Assembly (NCBI RefSeq): GCF_000686665.1
Contig: NZ_JMLH01000002.1
Span: 62,001-126,000 of the forward strand
Reading direction: 5' to 3'
DNA length: 64,000 bases
Source: Thomasclavelia saccharogumia DSM 17460
GTDB lineage: Bacteria > Bacillota_I > Bacilli_A > Erysipelotrichales > Coprobacillaceae
Shown here: positions 1 through 7,737 of the stretch, piece after piece
Layout: each line of letters opens with the position of its first letter
Numbering within the stretch: the first letter of the stretch is position 1
Notes under the pieces: model-generated
What the model saw: the letters and a program-made list of their open reading frames with translations, nothing else
Databases searched by the model: none
Told to the model about the DNA's origin: nothing
Translations under genes and position numbers: made by a program

Positions 1-263
1 CAGGTTCAGACGTTAGAAAAAGTATTGTTGCTAATGGTGCAATGATCAATGGAACTGTAGAAAATAGTATTATTGGACGTGATGTTGTAATTGGTAGTGG
101 TGCAGTTGTTAAAAATTGTATTTTAATGTCTGGTGCGATTGTTAGTCCAGGTGCTGTTCTTGAAAATGTAATCATGGATAAAACTTCTAAAGTACAACGA
201 CAATTAAATTTAAAAGGTGATAGTTATACGCCGTTGTATATTAAAGAAGGAGATGTGGTTTAA
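1..263 (+). CDS. glgD: GlgD-like ADP-glucose pyrophosphorylase subunit, C-terminal end (partial)
   Basis: Only the last ~86 codons are present; the open frame enters from the window edge (readable from base 3). The protein shows a left-handed beta-helix hexapeptide pattern (repeated I/V-x-x-x-x-V/I steps such as NSIIGRDVVIGSGAVVKN), as in the C-terminal domain of glucose-1-phosphate adenylyltransferases. The stop codon overlaps the glgA start (TAATG), so the two are translationally coupled. GlgD rather than GlgC is inferred from the usual glgC-glgD-glgA order in Firmicutes; the catalytic domain that would decide this lies outside the window. Confidence 0.72.
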   Translation, partial: GSDVRKSIVANGAMINGTVENSIIGRDVVIGSGAVVKNCILMSGAIVSPGAVLENVIMDKTSKVQRQLNLKGDSYTPLYIKEGDVV

Positions 264-1693
264 TGCGAGTTTTATTTGCAACTTCAGAAGCTACTCCATT
301 TATTAAATCTGGAGGTCTTGCTGACGTATTAGGTTCTTTACCTAAAGAAATGGTAAAAAAGGGCGTTGAAAGTATCGTTGTTTTACCAAAGTATCAAGAT
401 ATGAAATTAGCGGATGAAATTGAGTTTGTTACTAATTTTGATATTTGGGTAGGATGGCGCAAAGTTTACTGCGGTGTATTTACTTATGTGTTAGATGGAG
501 TACGTTTTTACTTCATTGATAATGAACAATATTATCGTCGTCCAGGTTTATATGGGTATGATGATGACTATGAAAGATTTGCTTATTTTGATTTTGCGGT
601 ACTTGAATTAATTTCTCATTTGGATATTAAGCCAGATATTTTACATTTGCATGATTGGCAGACAGCAATGATTGCGATGTTATATAAAGAAAGATATTGT
701 TATTATGAACATTATGATAATATTAAAATTGTTTTTACAATTCATAATATCGCATTCCAAGGGAAAGCAGATCCTAGATTGTTAAGTGAGTTATTCGGAT
801 TGGATAATTATTTATATTATAATGGTAATTGTCGAAATGACGGATGTTTAAATATGATGAAGGCTGCTATTTTCTATAGTGATATCGTTACAACTGTATC
901 ACCAACTTATGCTCGAGAAATCTTGACTCCTGAGTATGGTGAAGGGTTACAAAATATTTTAGAGATGCGTAAGTATGATTTGTATGGGATATTAAATGGT
1001 GTTGATTATGATGTGATCAATCCAGAAACGGATCCTCAAATTGTCAAGAATTATAATGTTGATACAGTATTTAAAGATAAAGTTGTTAATAAGTTAGCAC
1101 TTCAAAAAGAGGTTGGATTACCTGAGAATAAAGATGTAGCATTAATTGGAATCGTGACTAGATTGACTAAACAAAAAGGATTAGATCTAATTATAAATCA
1201 ATTTAGCGAGATGTGTAGTCGTGATGTTCAAATTGTTATCTTGGGTGCAGGTGATCGAGTATATGAAGATGCTTTAAAAGGTATAGCTTATCATCATCCA
1301 GACAAAGTTTCTTTACAATTAAAATATGATTTTGGACTATCTTGTCGTATTTATGCTGGTTGTGATATGTTCTTGATGCCATCATTATTTGAACCTTGTG
1401 GTTTATCACAAATGATGTCGCTTAGATATGGTACGATTCCAATCGTACGAGAAACAGGTGGTTTGAAGGATAGTGTTGAACCATATGATGAGTATGCTAA
1501 TACTGGTACGGGATTCAGTTTTGCAAATTATAATGCCCATGAAATGATGAGAACAATTGATTATGCTTTAAAAGTATACGATAACGATCCTGATGCATGG
1601 CATCAAATTATGATTAGAGCGATGAATGCTAAACTTGATTGGGATGCTAGCGCTGATCAGTATTTGAAAGTATTTAATTCGTTAATGGAATAA
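263..1693 (+). CDS. glgA: Glycogen synthase (ADP-glucose)
   Basis: GT5-family glycogen synthase, 476 aa, the usual length. It transfers glucose from ADP-glucose to the non-reducing end of alpha-1,4-glucan in the cytoplasm. The ADP-glucose-binding K-S-G-G-L-A-D-V motif is at residues 15-22, the HLHDWQT segment near residue 130, and the retaining GT-B signature FEPCGLSQ near residue 375. It overlaps the upstream glgD stop by one base and ends directly in a terminator, so it is the last gene of the glycogen operon. Confidence 0.97.
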   Translation: MRVLFATSEATPFIKSGGLADVLGSLPKEMVKKGVESIVVLPKYQDMKLADEIEFVTNFDIWVGWRKVYCGVFTYVLDGVRFYFIDNEQYYRRPGLYGYDDDYERFAYFDFAVLELISHLDIKPDILHLHDWQTAMIAMLYKERYCYYEHYDNIKIVFTIHNIAFQGKADPRLLSELFGLDNYLYYNGNCRNDGCLNMMKAAIFYSDIVTTVSPTYAREILTPEYGEGLQNILEMRKYDLYGILNGVDYDVINPETDPQIVKNYNVDTVFKDKVVNKLALQKEVGLPENKDVALIGIVTRLTKQKGLDLIINQFSEMCSRDVQIVILGAGDRVYEDALKGIAYHHPDKVSLQLKYDFGLSCRIYAGCDMFLMPSLFEPCGLSQMMSLRYGTIPIVRETGGLKDSVEPYDEYANTGTGFSFANYNAHEMMRTIDYALKVYDNDPDAWHQIMIRAMNAKLDWDASADQYLKVFNSLME

Positions 1694-1716
1694 AGACAGA
1701 GCAATCTGTCTTTATT
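1692..1716 (+). terminator. Intrinsic terminator after glgA
   Basis: A perfect 9-bp stem (AAAGACAGA / TCTGTCTTT) with GCAA loop begins inside the glgA stop codon and ends in a short T-tract. Confidence 0.8.
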
Positions 1717-1796
1717 GCTTCCATAGGGTTATAGTATGAGTATTGTTTTTTATTTAGATATAAATAAATTTATAAGCTGAAAGGAAATATGTAGCT

Positions 1797-2594
1797 ATGG
1801 TAAAAATAATTTTTTTTGATGTTGATGGCACCCTTATTTCTAAAGAACGATCTTATATTAGTGAAAAGGTGTTAGTGGCATTAAAACAGTTAAAAGAGCA
1901 GGGAATAAAATTATTTATAGCAACAGGCCGTCATTATTTAGAATTAGAACTGTTAGGAATTAATAATCAGTTTACTTTTGATGGTTATTTAACGTTGAAT
2001 GGGGGATATTGTTTTGATCATAAAGGAGTTATTTATAGTAATCCGATTAATAAAGAGGATGTTAAAAGAGTTGTTGAATATACGACTAAGCATAATTTAG
2101 CCTGCAGTTTTGTTGAAAGTGACAGTTTATATGTTAACTTAGTTAATGAGCTTGTTGAAAATGCCCAAATTTTTTTGAATACTCCGATTCCACCAGTCAA
2201 AGATATATCTAGAGCAATAGAAAATGATGTTTATCAAATTGATCCTTTTGTAAATGCTGAAGAAATAAAAAAAATCATGGCTTTAACTAGACATTGCAAA
2301 TATACTCAGTGGTATGAAAGCGGCTATGATGTCATACCTAAAGTGGGAGGAAAGCAAGATGGAATAAAAGCAATCATTGATTATTATGGAATTGAAATAA
2401 GTGAGGTTATGGCTTTTGGTGATGGACATAATGATGTAGAAATGTTGTCATTTGTAGGAATTGGTGTATGTATGGCCAATGGTCATGGTGATTCTAAAAA
2501 AGTTAGTGATTTTGTGACAGGTAGTGTCTATGATGATGGAATCGTGACAGCATTAGAACATTATAAATTAATTGAGATAAAAAATGACTATTAA
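1797..2594 (+). CDS. HAD-superfamily phosphatase, Cof/YidA type
   Basis: 265 aa. N-terminal FFDVDGT (motif I nucleophile D-x-D-G-T) and C-terminal AFGDGHNDVEM (motif IV) mark a Cof-type HAD phosphatase with a C2 cap in the middle. Such enzymes dephosphorylate sugar phosphates, flavin or PLP-type substrates in the cytoplasm; the substrate cannot be read from sequence. It is one of three Cof-type paralogues in this window (also near 10 kb and 30.7 kb). It stands alone between a terminator and a lipoprotein gene. Confidence 0.9.
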   Translation: MVKIIFFDVDGTLISKERSYISEKVLVALKQLKEQGIKLFIATGRHYLELELLGINNQFTFDGYLTLNGGYCFDHKGVIYSNPINKEDVKRVVEYTTKHNLACSFVESDSLYVNLVNELVENAQIFLNTPIPPVKDISRAIENDVYQIDPFVNAEEIKKIMALTRHCKYTQWYESGYDVIPKVGGKQDGIKAIIDYYGIEISEVMAFGDGHNDVEMLSFVGIGVCMANGHGDSKKVSDFVTGSVYDDGIVTALEHYKLIEIKNDY

Positions 2595-2653
2595 ATATGG
2601 TTGTAATAATAGTTAGAGTTGTGTAAAATTAGAATAGTAGAGGAGTGGTTGTA

Positions 2654-3175
2654 ATGAAAAAACTAGTTCTAATAATTATTACAACTTTATGTTTAATTCT
2701 TATTGTTGCATGTGGTGCATTTGATCGAGAAGTGAATTTAGAGAAAAATGGAAAAAAATATAGTACAGAACAAGGTGTTAGCTTTTATTATCCTAATGAT
2801 TTTGAAATTAATTTAGATTCTAAAGATACTAGTACAGTGGAATTTTCTAAGGAAAACAATATGTTGTATTTTACGGTGTTAAACGATGAATCTGATAATG
2901 TGCTGGAAGATAAAGATGAATTATATACTGGAGAACTTGAGCAAGGTGGAGCTTCTTCTATAGAAGTATCACGGCCAGTACTTGATAGCGGATTAAGTGT
3001 ATATCAATATATTTATACATATACTGATACTGGAATTAAAGCTATGGAAATTGTTTATTTTGGTGATGATAATACTTATATTTATGGTTATTGTGCCGCA
3101 AAAGATGATTATGATGCTAATGAAAAAGATATGCAAGTTTATTTACAAAGTTTTTCAAAGTCAACAGGGAAATAA
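2654..3175 (+). CDS. Small lipoprotein of unknown function
   Basis: 173 aa from the ATG at 2654, preceded at ~9 nt by GAGGAG; a GTG three codons earlier lies inside that Shine-Dalgarno and is unlikely. It has a lipoprotein signal: MKKLVLIIITTLCLILIVAC, with the lipobox cysteine at about residue 20. The mature part is acidic and resembles PsbP/DUF-type secreted domains (a 'FYYPNDFEI' stretch, then beta-strand-like segments), but I do not recognise a named family. It is expected to be anchored on the outer face of the membrane. Confidence 0.75.
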   Translation: MKKLVLIIITTLCLILIVACGAFDREVNLEKNGKKYSTEQGVSFYYPNDFEINLDSKDTSTVEFSKENNMLYFTVLNDESDNVLEDKDELYTGELEQGGASSIEVSRPVLDSGLSVYQYIYTYTDTGIKAMEIVYFGDDNTYIYGYCAAKDDYDANEKDMQVYLQSFSKSTGK

Positions 3176-3331
3176 GTTGTATTTTAGATGTTATTTTGTT
3201 AAGATATGTTTAAATTGTAGATAAAAGGAATAAAATTATTAGAAGTTTATAAATATAGTTTAGTGACGAAAAAAGATTTATTTTTGTTGGAGTTTTAGAA
3301 AAAAATGTGAAATAGCGTTAATAAAAATTTT

Positions 3332-3390
3332 AAAGCATCTATTATTGGGTGAAGTAACACATCCTGCCCTAATAGTATCATGCTTTTTTA
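3332..3390 (+). promoter_or_regulatory. Terminator-like hairpin in the cysS leader (possible attenuator)
   Basis: AAAGCAT (3332-3338) pairs with ATGCTTT (3380-3386). The inner arms CTATTATTGGG and CCCTAATAGTA also pair, and a T6 tract follows, only ~10 nt before the cysS Shine-Dalgarno AGGGAGG. The inner GGGTGAAGTAAC...CTGCCCTAATAGT resembles the terminator/antiterminator part of a T-box, but the conserved UGGNACC is not intact and no clear Stem I was found in the ~150 nt upstream. It is either the terminator of upstream transcription or an attenuator controlling cysS. Confidence 0.5.
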
Positions 3391-3405
3391 TTTAGGGAGG
3401 TAATT

Positions 3406-4743
3406 ATGAAATTATTTAACACTCTTACAAACCAAAAGGAAGAATTTAAACCAATTCGTGAAGGTGAAGTTAGTATTTATGTATGTGGTCCAACTGTGTA
3501 TAATTATGTTCATATCGGTAATACACGGCCAATGATTGTTTTTGATGTTTTAAGAAGAACATTTGAATATTTGGGGTATAAAGTCATATTTGTATCAAAT
3601 TTTACTGATGTGGATGATAAGATCATCAAGGCAGCCAAAGAAGAGGGAATTAGTGAAAAAGAACTTACAGATAAGTATATTAAAGCTTATGAAGATGTTC
3701 GCCGTGATTTGAATTTATTGTTTCCAACGTATGCTCCTCGCGTTACAAATACAATGGATGCGATAATTAACTTTATTGATGATTTGGTGGAGAAAGGGTA
3801 TGCTTATGAAGTAGATGGGGATGTTTATTTTAGAGTTTCTAAAATTAAAGAATATGGACAATTATCTGGAATCCGAATTGAAGATTTGGTTGCAGGAGCT
3901 AGCGAAAGAGTTGATGAAAATGATAAAAAAGAAGAATCAACTGATTTTGCTTTATGGAAGAAAACAGATGAAGGAATTCAATTTGATAGTCCTTGGTCTA
4001 AAGGACGTCCAGGGTGGCATACAGAATGTGTTGTTATGATCAATGATATATTTGAAGACGGTAAGATCGATATTCATGGTGGGGGTCAGGATTTAAAGTT
4101 CCCACATCATGAAAATGAAATTGCACAATCTATGGCATGTCATCATCATCCTATCGCTCATACGTGGATGCACAATCAGATGATCAATATTGATAATCAA
4201 AAAATGTCTAAATCATTAGGGAATGTTATTTGGGCTAAAGATTTGATAAATGAATTAGGATGTAATGTGTATAAATGGTTTATGCTTTCTAGCCATTATC
4301 GCAATCCGTTAAATTTGACAGATGAAGTATTAAATAGTGTCAAAAAAGAGGTCGCTAAAGTTAGTAATGTAGTAAAAGCAACATCATTGTATCTACAAGT
4401 TAACGGTATTGATGGCAAAGAGTATTGTAAGGAAACTATAGATACTATGGTTAAAGCGCTAGAAGATGATTTGAATACTTCATTGGCATTAACACAGATT
4501 TTGAATCAGGTAAAAAATTTAAATCAATTAATGCGAGTTAAAGAAAAAGATAATAAATTGATTTTAAAAAGTTATAATACTCTGTTAAAAATGACAGATG
4601 TTATGGGGTTTGTTTATGAACCACGTCAATTAAGTTTGGATGAATTAGAATTATATCAAAATTGGGTAGCGGCTAAAGAAGTCAAGAATTTTGAAGAGGC
4701 GGATAAATTGCGCAATGAATTAATTAGTAAGGGGATAATTTAA
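3406..4743 (+). CDS. cysS: Cysteinyl-tRNA synthetase
   Basis: 445 aa class I aminoacyl-tRNA synthetase. Visible features are YVCGPTVYNYVHIGNTRP (zinc-ligand Cys and HIGH-type HIGN signature near residues 27-42), the HTECV zinc-ligand region near residue 207, GGGQDLKFPHHENEIAQ, and KMSKS at ~266-270. It is slightly shorter than E. coli CysS (461 aa) but complete. Its stop overlaps the mrnC start (TAATG). First gene of the conserved cysS-mrnC-rlmB block. Confidence 0.98.
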   Translation: MKLFNTLTNQKEEFKPIREGEVSIYVCGPTVYNYVHIGNTRPMIVFDVLRRTFEYLGYKVIFVSNFTDVDDKIIKAAKEEGISEKELTDKYIKAYEDVRRDLNLLFPTYAPRVTNTMDAIINFIDDLVEKGYAYEVDGDVYFRVSKIKEYGQLSGIRIEDLVAGASERVDENDKKEESTDFALWKKTDEGIQFDSPWSKGRPGWHTECVVMINDIFEDGKIDIHGGGQDLKFPHHENEIAQSMACHHHPIAHTWMHNQMINIDNQKMSKSLGNVIWAKDLINELGCNVYKWFMLSSHYRNPLNLTDEVLNSVKKEVAKVSNVVKATSLYLQVNGIDGKEYCKETIDTMVKALEDDLNTSLALTQILNQVKNLNQLMRVKEKDNKLILKSYNTLLKMTDVMGFVYEPRQLSLDELELYQNWVAAKEVKNFEEADKLRNELISKGII

Positions 4744-5120
4744 TGCGACCAGATTTGGTTAATGCTGCGGTGCTGGCTTATTTAGGCGATGCAGTTTTTG
4801 AAGTGATGGTTAGAGATTATTTGGTTAAAGAAAGCGGACTGGCAAAAACTAATGATTTTCAAAAAGAGGCGATTAAATACGTATCTGCCAGTTCACATGC
4901 CATGTTTATGCATGATATGTTAGGGGAAGATTTTTTTGACGAAAGAGAGATTGGAATATATAAACGCGGTCGAAATACTAAAGGCAGTAAAAATGAAAGT
5001 CTTGAGCACTTGCATTCGACAGGCTTTGAGGCGATAATTGGAACTTTATATTTAGAAAAGAATTATGATCGTTTGGAATTGATATTTAAACGGTATAAAG
5101 AGTATATAAAAGCTAAATAA
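4743..5120 (+). CDS. mrnC: Mini-ribonuclease III
   Basis: 125 aa, the RNase III catalytic domain only, without dsRNA-binding domain. The N-terminal AVLAYLGDAVFEVMVRDYLV matches the MrnC signature with the catalytic acidic residues. In Bacillus this enzyme matures the 23S rRNA ends. It overlaps cysS by one base, and the position between cysS and rlmB is the conserved Firmicute arrangement, supporting the call. Confidence 0.95.
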   Translation: MRPDLVNAAVLAYLGDAVFEVMVRDYLVKESGLAKTNDFQKEAIKYVSASSHAMFMHDMLGEDFFDEREIGIYKRGRNTKGSKNESLEHLHSTGFEAIIGTLYLEKNYDRLELIFKRYKEYIKAK

Positions 5121-5157
5121 ATTTGAGATAAATTTGAGACGAAAATAGGTGAAAAAT

Positions 5158-5883
5158 ATGAAACAATATATATATGGTAAAAACACAATATTAGAAGCTT
5201 TAAAAGGAAAAAAGAGTGTATATGCTGTGTATATCCAAAACAATGCAAAAGATAGCAGAATTATCGAATTGTGTAAAAAAAAGAAGGTTCATGTAAAGAT
5301 AGTTGATAAGTCTGAGTTTATCAAGAAATTAGGCAACGTAAGCCATCAAGGAGTCATGGCGGAAATAGAAGAATATCGTTATTATAGTATCGATGAGATG
5401 TTAAATGATATTCCTAAAGAAAAAAAGCCGTTATTATTGATGCTCGATGGGCTGGAAGATCCTCACAACTTAGGTGCTATATTAAGAACATGTGATGCAG
5501 TTGGGGTTGATGGTGTCATCGTTGGTAAGAATCGAAGTGTGGGGTTGAATGGAACGGTTGCAAAGGTATCAACAGGAGCAATCGATCATGTTAAAGTGGC
5601 TCAAGTAACTAATTTAGCTAGAACGTTGGAAGATTTAAAAAAACGTTCTTTTTGGATAGTTGGTTGTGATCTTGATCAATCGCAGGATTATCGCCAAATA
5701 GATTACAATATGCCACTTGTGATCGTAATAGGATCTGAGGGTTTTGGAATATCCCGTTTAGTGAAAAAAAGCTGTGATTTCAATGTCGTTTTACCGATGG
5801 TAGGACATGTTACTTCATTGAATGCATCTGTTGCAGCGGCAGTGATTTTGTATCAGGTATACAATTCTCGTAATCCTTTATAA
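5158..5883 (+). CDS. rlmB: 23S rRNA 2'-O-ribose guanosine methyltransferase, TrmH/SpoU family
   Basis: 241 aa from ATG 5158, which has AGGTGA six bases upstream; a GTG at 5149 overlaps that site. The SPOUT motifs are complete: LDGLEDPHNLGAILRTCDA (motif 1), IVIGSEGFGISRLV (motif 2) and LPMVGHVTSLNASVAAAVILY (motif 3). An N-terminal substrate-binding domain (YGKNTILEAL) precedes them. Cytoplasmic SAM-dependent methylation of 23S rRNA; the exact position is inferred from family and synteny. Confidence 0.93.
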   Translation: MKQYIYGKNTILEALKGKKSVYAVYIQNNAKDSRIIELCKKKKVHVKIVDKSEFIKKLGNVSHQGVMAEIEEYRYYSIDEMLNDIPKEKKPLLLMLDGLEDPHNLGAILRTCDAVGVDGVIVGKNRSVGLNGTVAKVSTGAIDHVKVAQVTNLARTLEDLKKRSFWIVGCDLDQSQDYRQIDYNMPLVIVIGSEGFGISRLVKKSCDFNVVLPMVGHVTSLNASVAAAVILYQVYNSRNPL

Positions 5884-5900
5884 GCAGAAGGGAGGTAGCC

Positions 5901-6518
5901 ATGAATGGTTACGATATTGAAGAATTGTATTATTTATATCGACAGGGCAATCCTGTTGCTGGAAAACTATTGATTGAATATTGTTATTGGCAAGTAGAGT
6001 TAATGTTGCCAACATATTATTTTTATAGCGAAAATTACCGTAATGAGCGTGATGATTATATTCAAGATGTTGTTATTCGCTGTATTAAAAATCTAGATAG
6101 TTATCGTCCAGATAAAGGAATGTTAGTTAAAAGTTATTTATCTATGATTATTCAGCGAGCAATTAGTTCGGTTATGATTAGAGAAAAAAGAAAATCGGTC
6201 AAAGAAAAAAATGTTTGTTTTTCATTGAACAGTTATTGTAGTGAAGATGGTAAAGCAAGTTATTTTGATATTGTTAAAGATAATAATAATTTAGAGTATC
6301 AACCTGATATCCAAACTGTTCAGTGTGAACAAAGGGAAACGATTGAAAAATATATTTTAGAAAATTGTTCATGTTTAGAACAATCGGTAATCAAAGGTCA
6401 CGAGCTTGGTTTAAAAGATGTTGAAATAGCTAAAGCATTACAATTAGATGTTAAAAAGGTTTATAATGCAAATTATCGGATTCAAAAAAAGATGTCAAGA
6501 TTAAAATTGTTTGACTAG
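5901..6518 (+). CDS. RNA polymerase sigma-70 family factor, SigH-like
   Basis: 205 aa. Region 2-like helices (YRNERDDYIQDVVIRCIKNLDSYRPDKG) and a C-terminal region 4 helix-turn-helix (LEQSVIKGHELGLKDVEIAKAL) are visible, with a divergent linker. GGGAGG lies upstream of the ATG. It occupies the position of sigH in the Bacillus order rlmB-yacP-sigH-rpmG-secE-nusG, but yacP is absent here. It is probably the SigH orthologue; the sequence is divergent enough that a separate alternative sigma factor cannot be excluded. Confidence 0.8.
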   Translation: MNGYDIEELYYLYRQGNPVAGKLLIEYCYWQVELMLPTYYFYSENYRNERDDYIQDVVIRCIKNLDSYRPDKGMLVKSYLSMIIQRAISSVMIREKRKSVKEKNVCFSLNSYCSEDGKASYFDIVKDNNNLEYQPDIQTVQCEQRETIEKYILENCSCLEQSVIKGHELGLKDVEIAKALQLDVKKVYNANYRIQKKMSRLKLFD

Positions 6519-6566
6519 TTGATATATTTGTGATAAATTATAATAGCGTAGAAATGAGCTGATTAT

Positions 6567-6716
6567 ATGAAACAAAAAGTGATTTTGGTTTGTAGTGAAT
6601 GTTTATCAAGAAATTACACAATTACCAAAAATAAGCGTGTAAATGTTGAAAGGTTAGAATTAAATAAATATTGTAAAAAATGTGGAAAGCATACTTTGCA
6701 TAAGGAAACGAAGTAG
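6567..6716 (+). CDS. rpmG: 50S ribosomal protein L33
   Basis: A 49-aa ORF starting [17 protein letters not shown]. The four-cysteine zinc ribbon is intact (C9-x2-C12 and C36-x2-C39), as in the zinc-binding (C+) L33 form. The [10 protein letters not shown]-terminus is typical of the family. Its stop codon overlaps the AGGAGG of secE, so the two are closely coupled. Position before secE-nusG is the conserved order. Confidence 0.93.
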   Translation: MKQKVILVCSECLSRNYTITKNKRVNVERLELNKYCKKCGKHTLHKETK

Positions 6717-6727
6717 GAGGTATAGGC

Positions 6728-6916
6728 GTGAAATTTAGAGATTGGTTTAGTTTAAAAGGAATTAGAAGTGAGATAAAGAAGGTTAGCTGGTTAAGTAAAA
6801 AGCAATTAGCACAAAATTCTGCAATTGTATTATTGTTTTGTTTTGTATTAGGATTGTATTTTTTTGCTGGAGATGCAATCATTGCCTTTATTTTAAAAAC
6901 GTTGGGGATGAATTAA
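6728..6916 (+). CDS. secE: Preprotein translocase subunit SecE
   Basis: 62 aa, starting at a GTG 7 nt after AGGAGG. The conserved amphipathic helix (IRSEIKKVSWLSKKQLAQNS) precedes a single C-terminal membrane segment (AIVLLFCFVLGLYFFAGDAIIAF). This is the minimal SecE of Gram-positive bacteria, the clamp of the SecYEG channel. One base separates its stop from the nusG start. Confidence 0.95.
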   Translation: MKFRDWFSLKGIRSEIKKVSWLSKKQLAQNSAIVLLFCFVLGLYFFAGDAIIAFILKTLGMN

Positions 6917-6917
6917 A

Positions 6918-7472
6918 ATGACAGGAATGAATGATGAAGGTAGACAATGGTATGTAGTTAATACATATTCTGGTCATGAAAATAAAGTTAAAGAGAACTT
7001 GGAAAAACGTGTTGAATCAATGGGATTGCAAGATGTTTTATTTCAAATTGTCATTCCTGAACATGTGGAAACTGAAATTAAAGATGGGAAAAAAATAAAC
7101 AAAACTAAAAATATGTTTCCTGGATATGTTTTGGTTGAAATGATTATGACAGATGAAGCCTGGTATGTTGTTCGTAATACTTCTGGAGTTACTGGATTTA
7201 TTGGTTCTTCTGGTGGAGGTGCAAAACCTTTTCCTCTTCAAAAAAGTGAATTAGATCCAATTCTAAAGAAAATGGGATTGAGTACGAGTGTTGAAATAGA
7301 TTACCAAGTGGGGGATGAAGTAAATGTGGTCGGTGGACCTTTTGCTGGTAAAAGTGGTAGAGTTGAATCTATTGATACTGAAAAAGAAACGGCTAAAGTG
7401 CTAATTGATTTTTTAGGTAATTTAACACCAATGGAAATAGAATTGGTGCAATTGGAAAAAGTTGATTTATAG
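6918..7472 (+). CDS. nusG: Transcription termination/antitermination factor NusG
   Basis: 184 aa. The N-terminal NGN domain (QWYVVNTYSGHENKVKENLEKRVE; PGYVLVEM) is followed by a KOW domain (VGDEVNVVGGPFAGKSGRVESID). NusG binds RNA polymerase and modulates pausing, which matters for the attenuators found elsewhere in this window. It starts one base after secE and is the last gene of the block, followed by a terminator. Confidence 0.97.
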   Translation: MTGMNDEGRQWYVVNTYSGHENKVKENLEKRVESMGLQDVLFQIVIPEHVETEIKDGKKINKTKNMFPGYVLVEMIMTDEAWYVVRNTSGVTGFIGSSGGGAKPFPLQKSELDPILKKMGLSTSVEIDYQVGDEVNVVGGPFAGKSGRVESIDTEKETAKVLIDFLGNLTPMEIELVQLEKVDL

Positions 7473-7477
7473 AGTAG

Positions 7478-7506
7478 ATGTCATGTTTGCAGCATGGCAT
7501 TTTTTA
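7478..7506 (+). terminator. Intrinsic terminator after nusG
   Basis: Stem ATGTCATG / CATGGCAT (one G-U pair), 7-nt loop, then TTTTT. Confidence 0.75.
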
Positions 7507-7677
7507 TTAAAAGATATTAATAATAGTGAATGTAAAATTATATTATGTTTATAGTCCAAAAAATAGGTAAAAATAGTTTTATAATCAAAAAATTTGCCTT
7601 AATATAATAATATTTTTGTTTTATATATTAAACATCTTCTTTAATAATTTAAATTTAGCTGAATTAATCAAGATAAT

Positions 7678-7706
7678 TTGCACTTTTCTATAAAAAGTGC
7701 TATAAT
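7678..7706 (+). promoter_or_regulatory. Promoter with an overlapping inverted repeat, upstream of the NlpC/P60 gene
   Basis: TTGCAC (7678-7683), a 17-bp spacer and TATAAT (7701-7706) form a good vegetative promoter. A perfect 8-bp inverted repeat, GCACTTTT-CTATA-AAAAGTGC (7680-7700), fills the -35 end and the entire spacer, a classic operator position. The 170 nt before it (7507-7677) are AT-rich with no recognisable feature. Confidence 0.7.
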
Positions 7707-7737
7707 AGAAATGTCGTTTTAGATAGGAAGTGAATTA

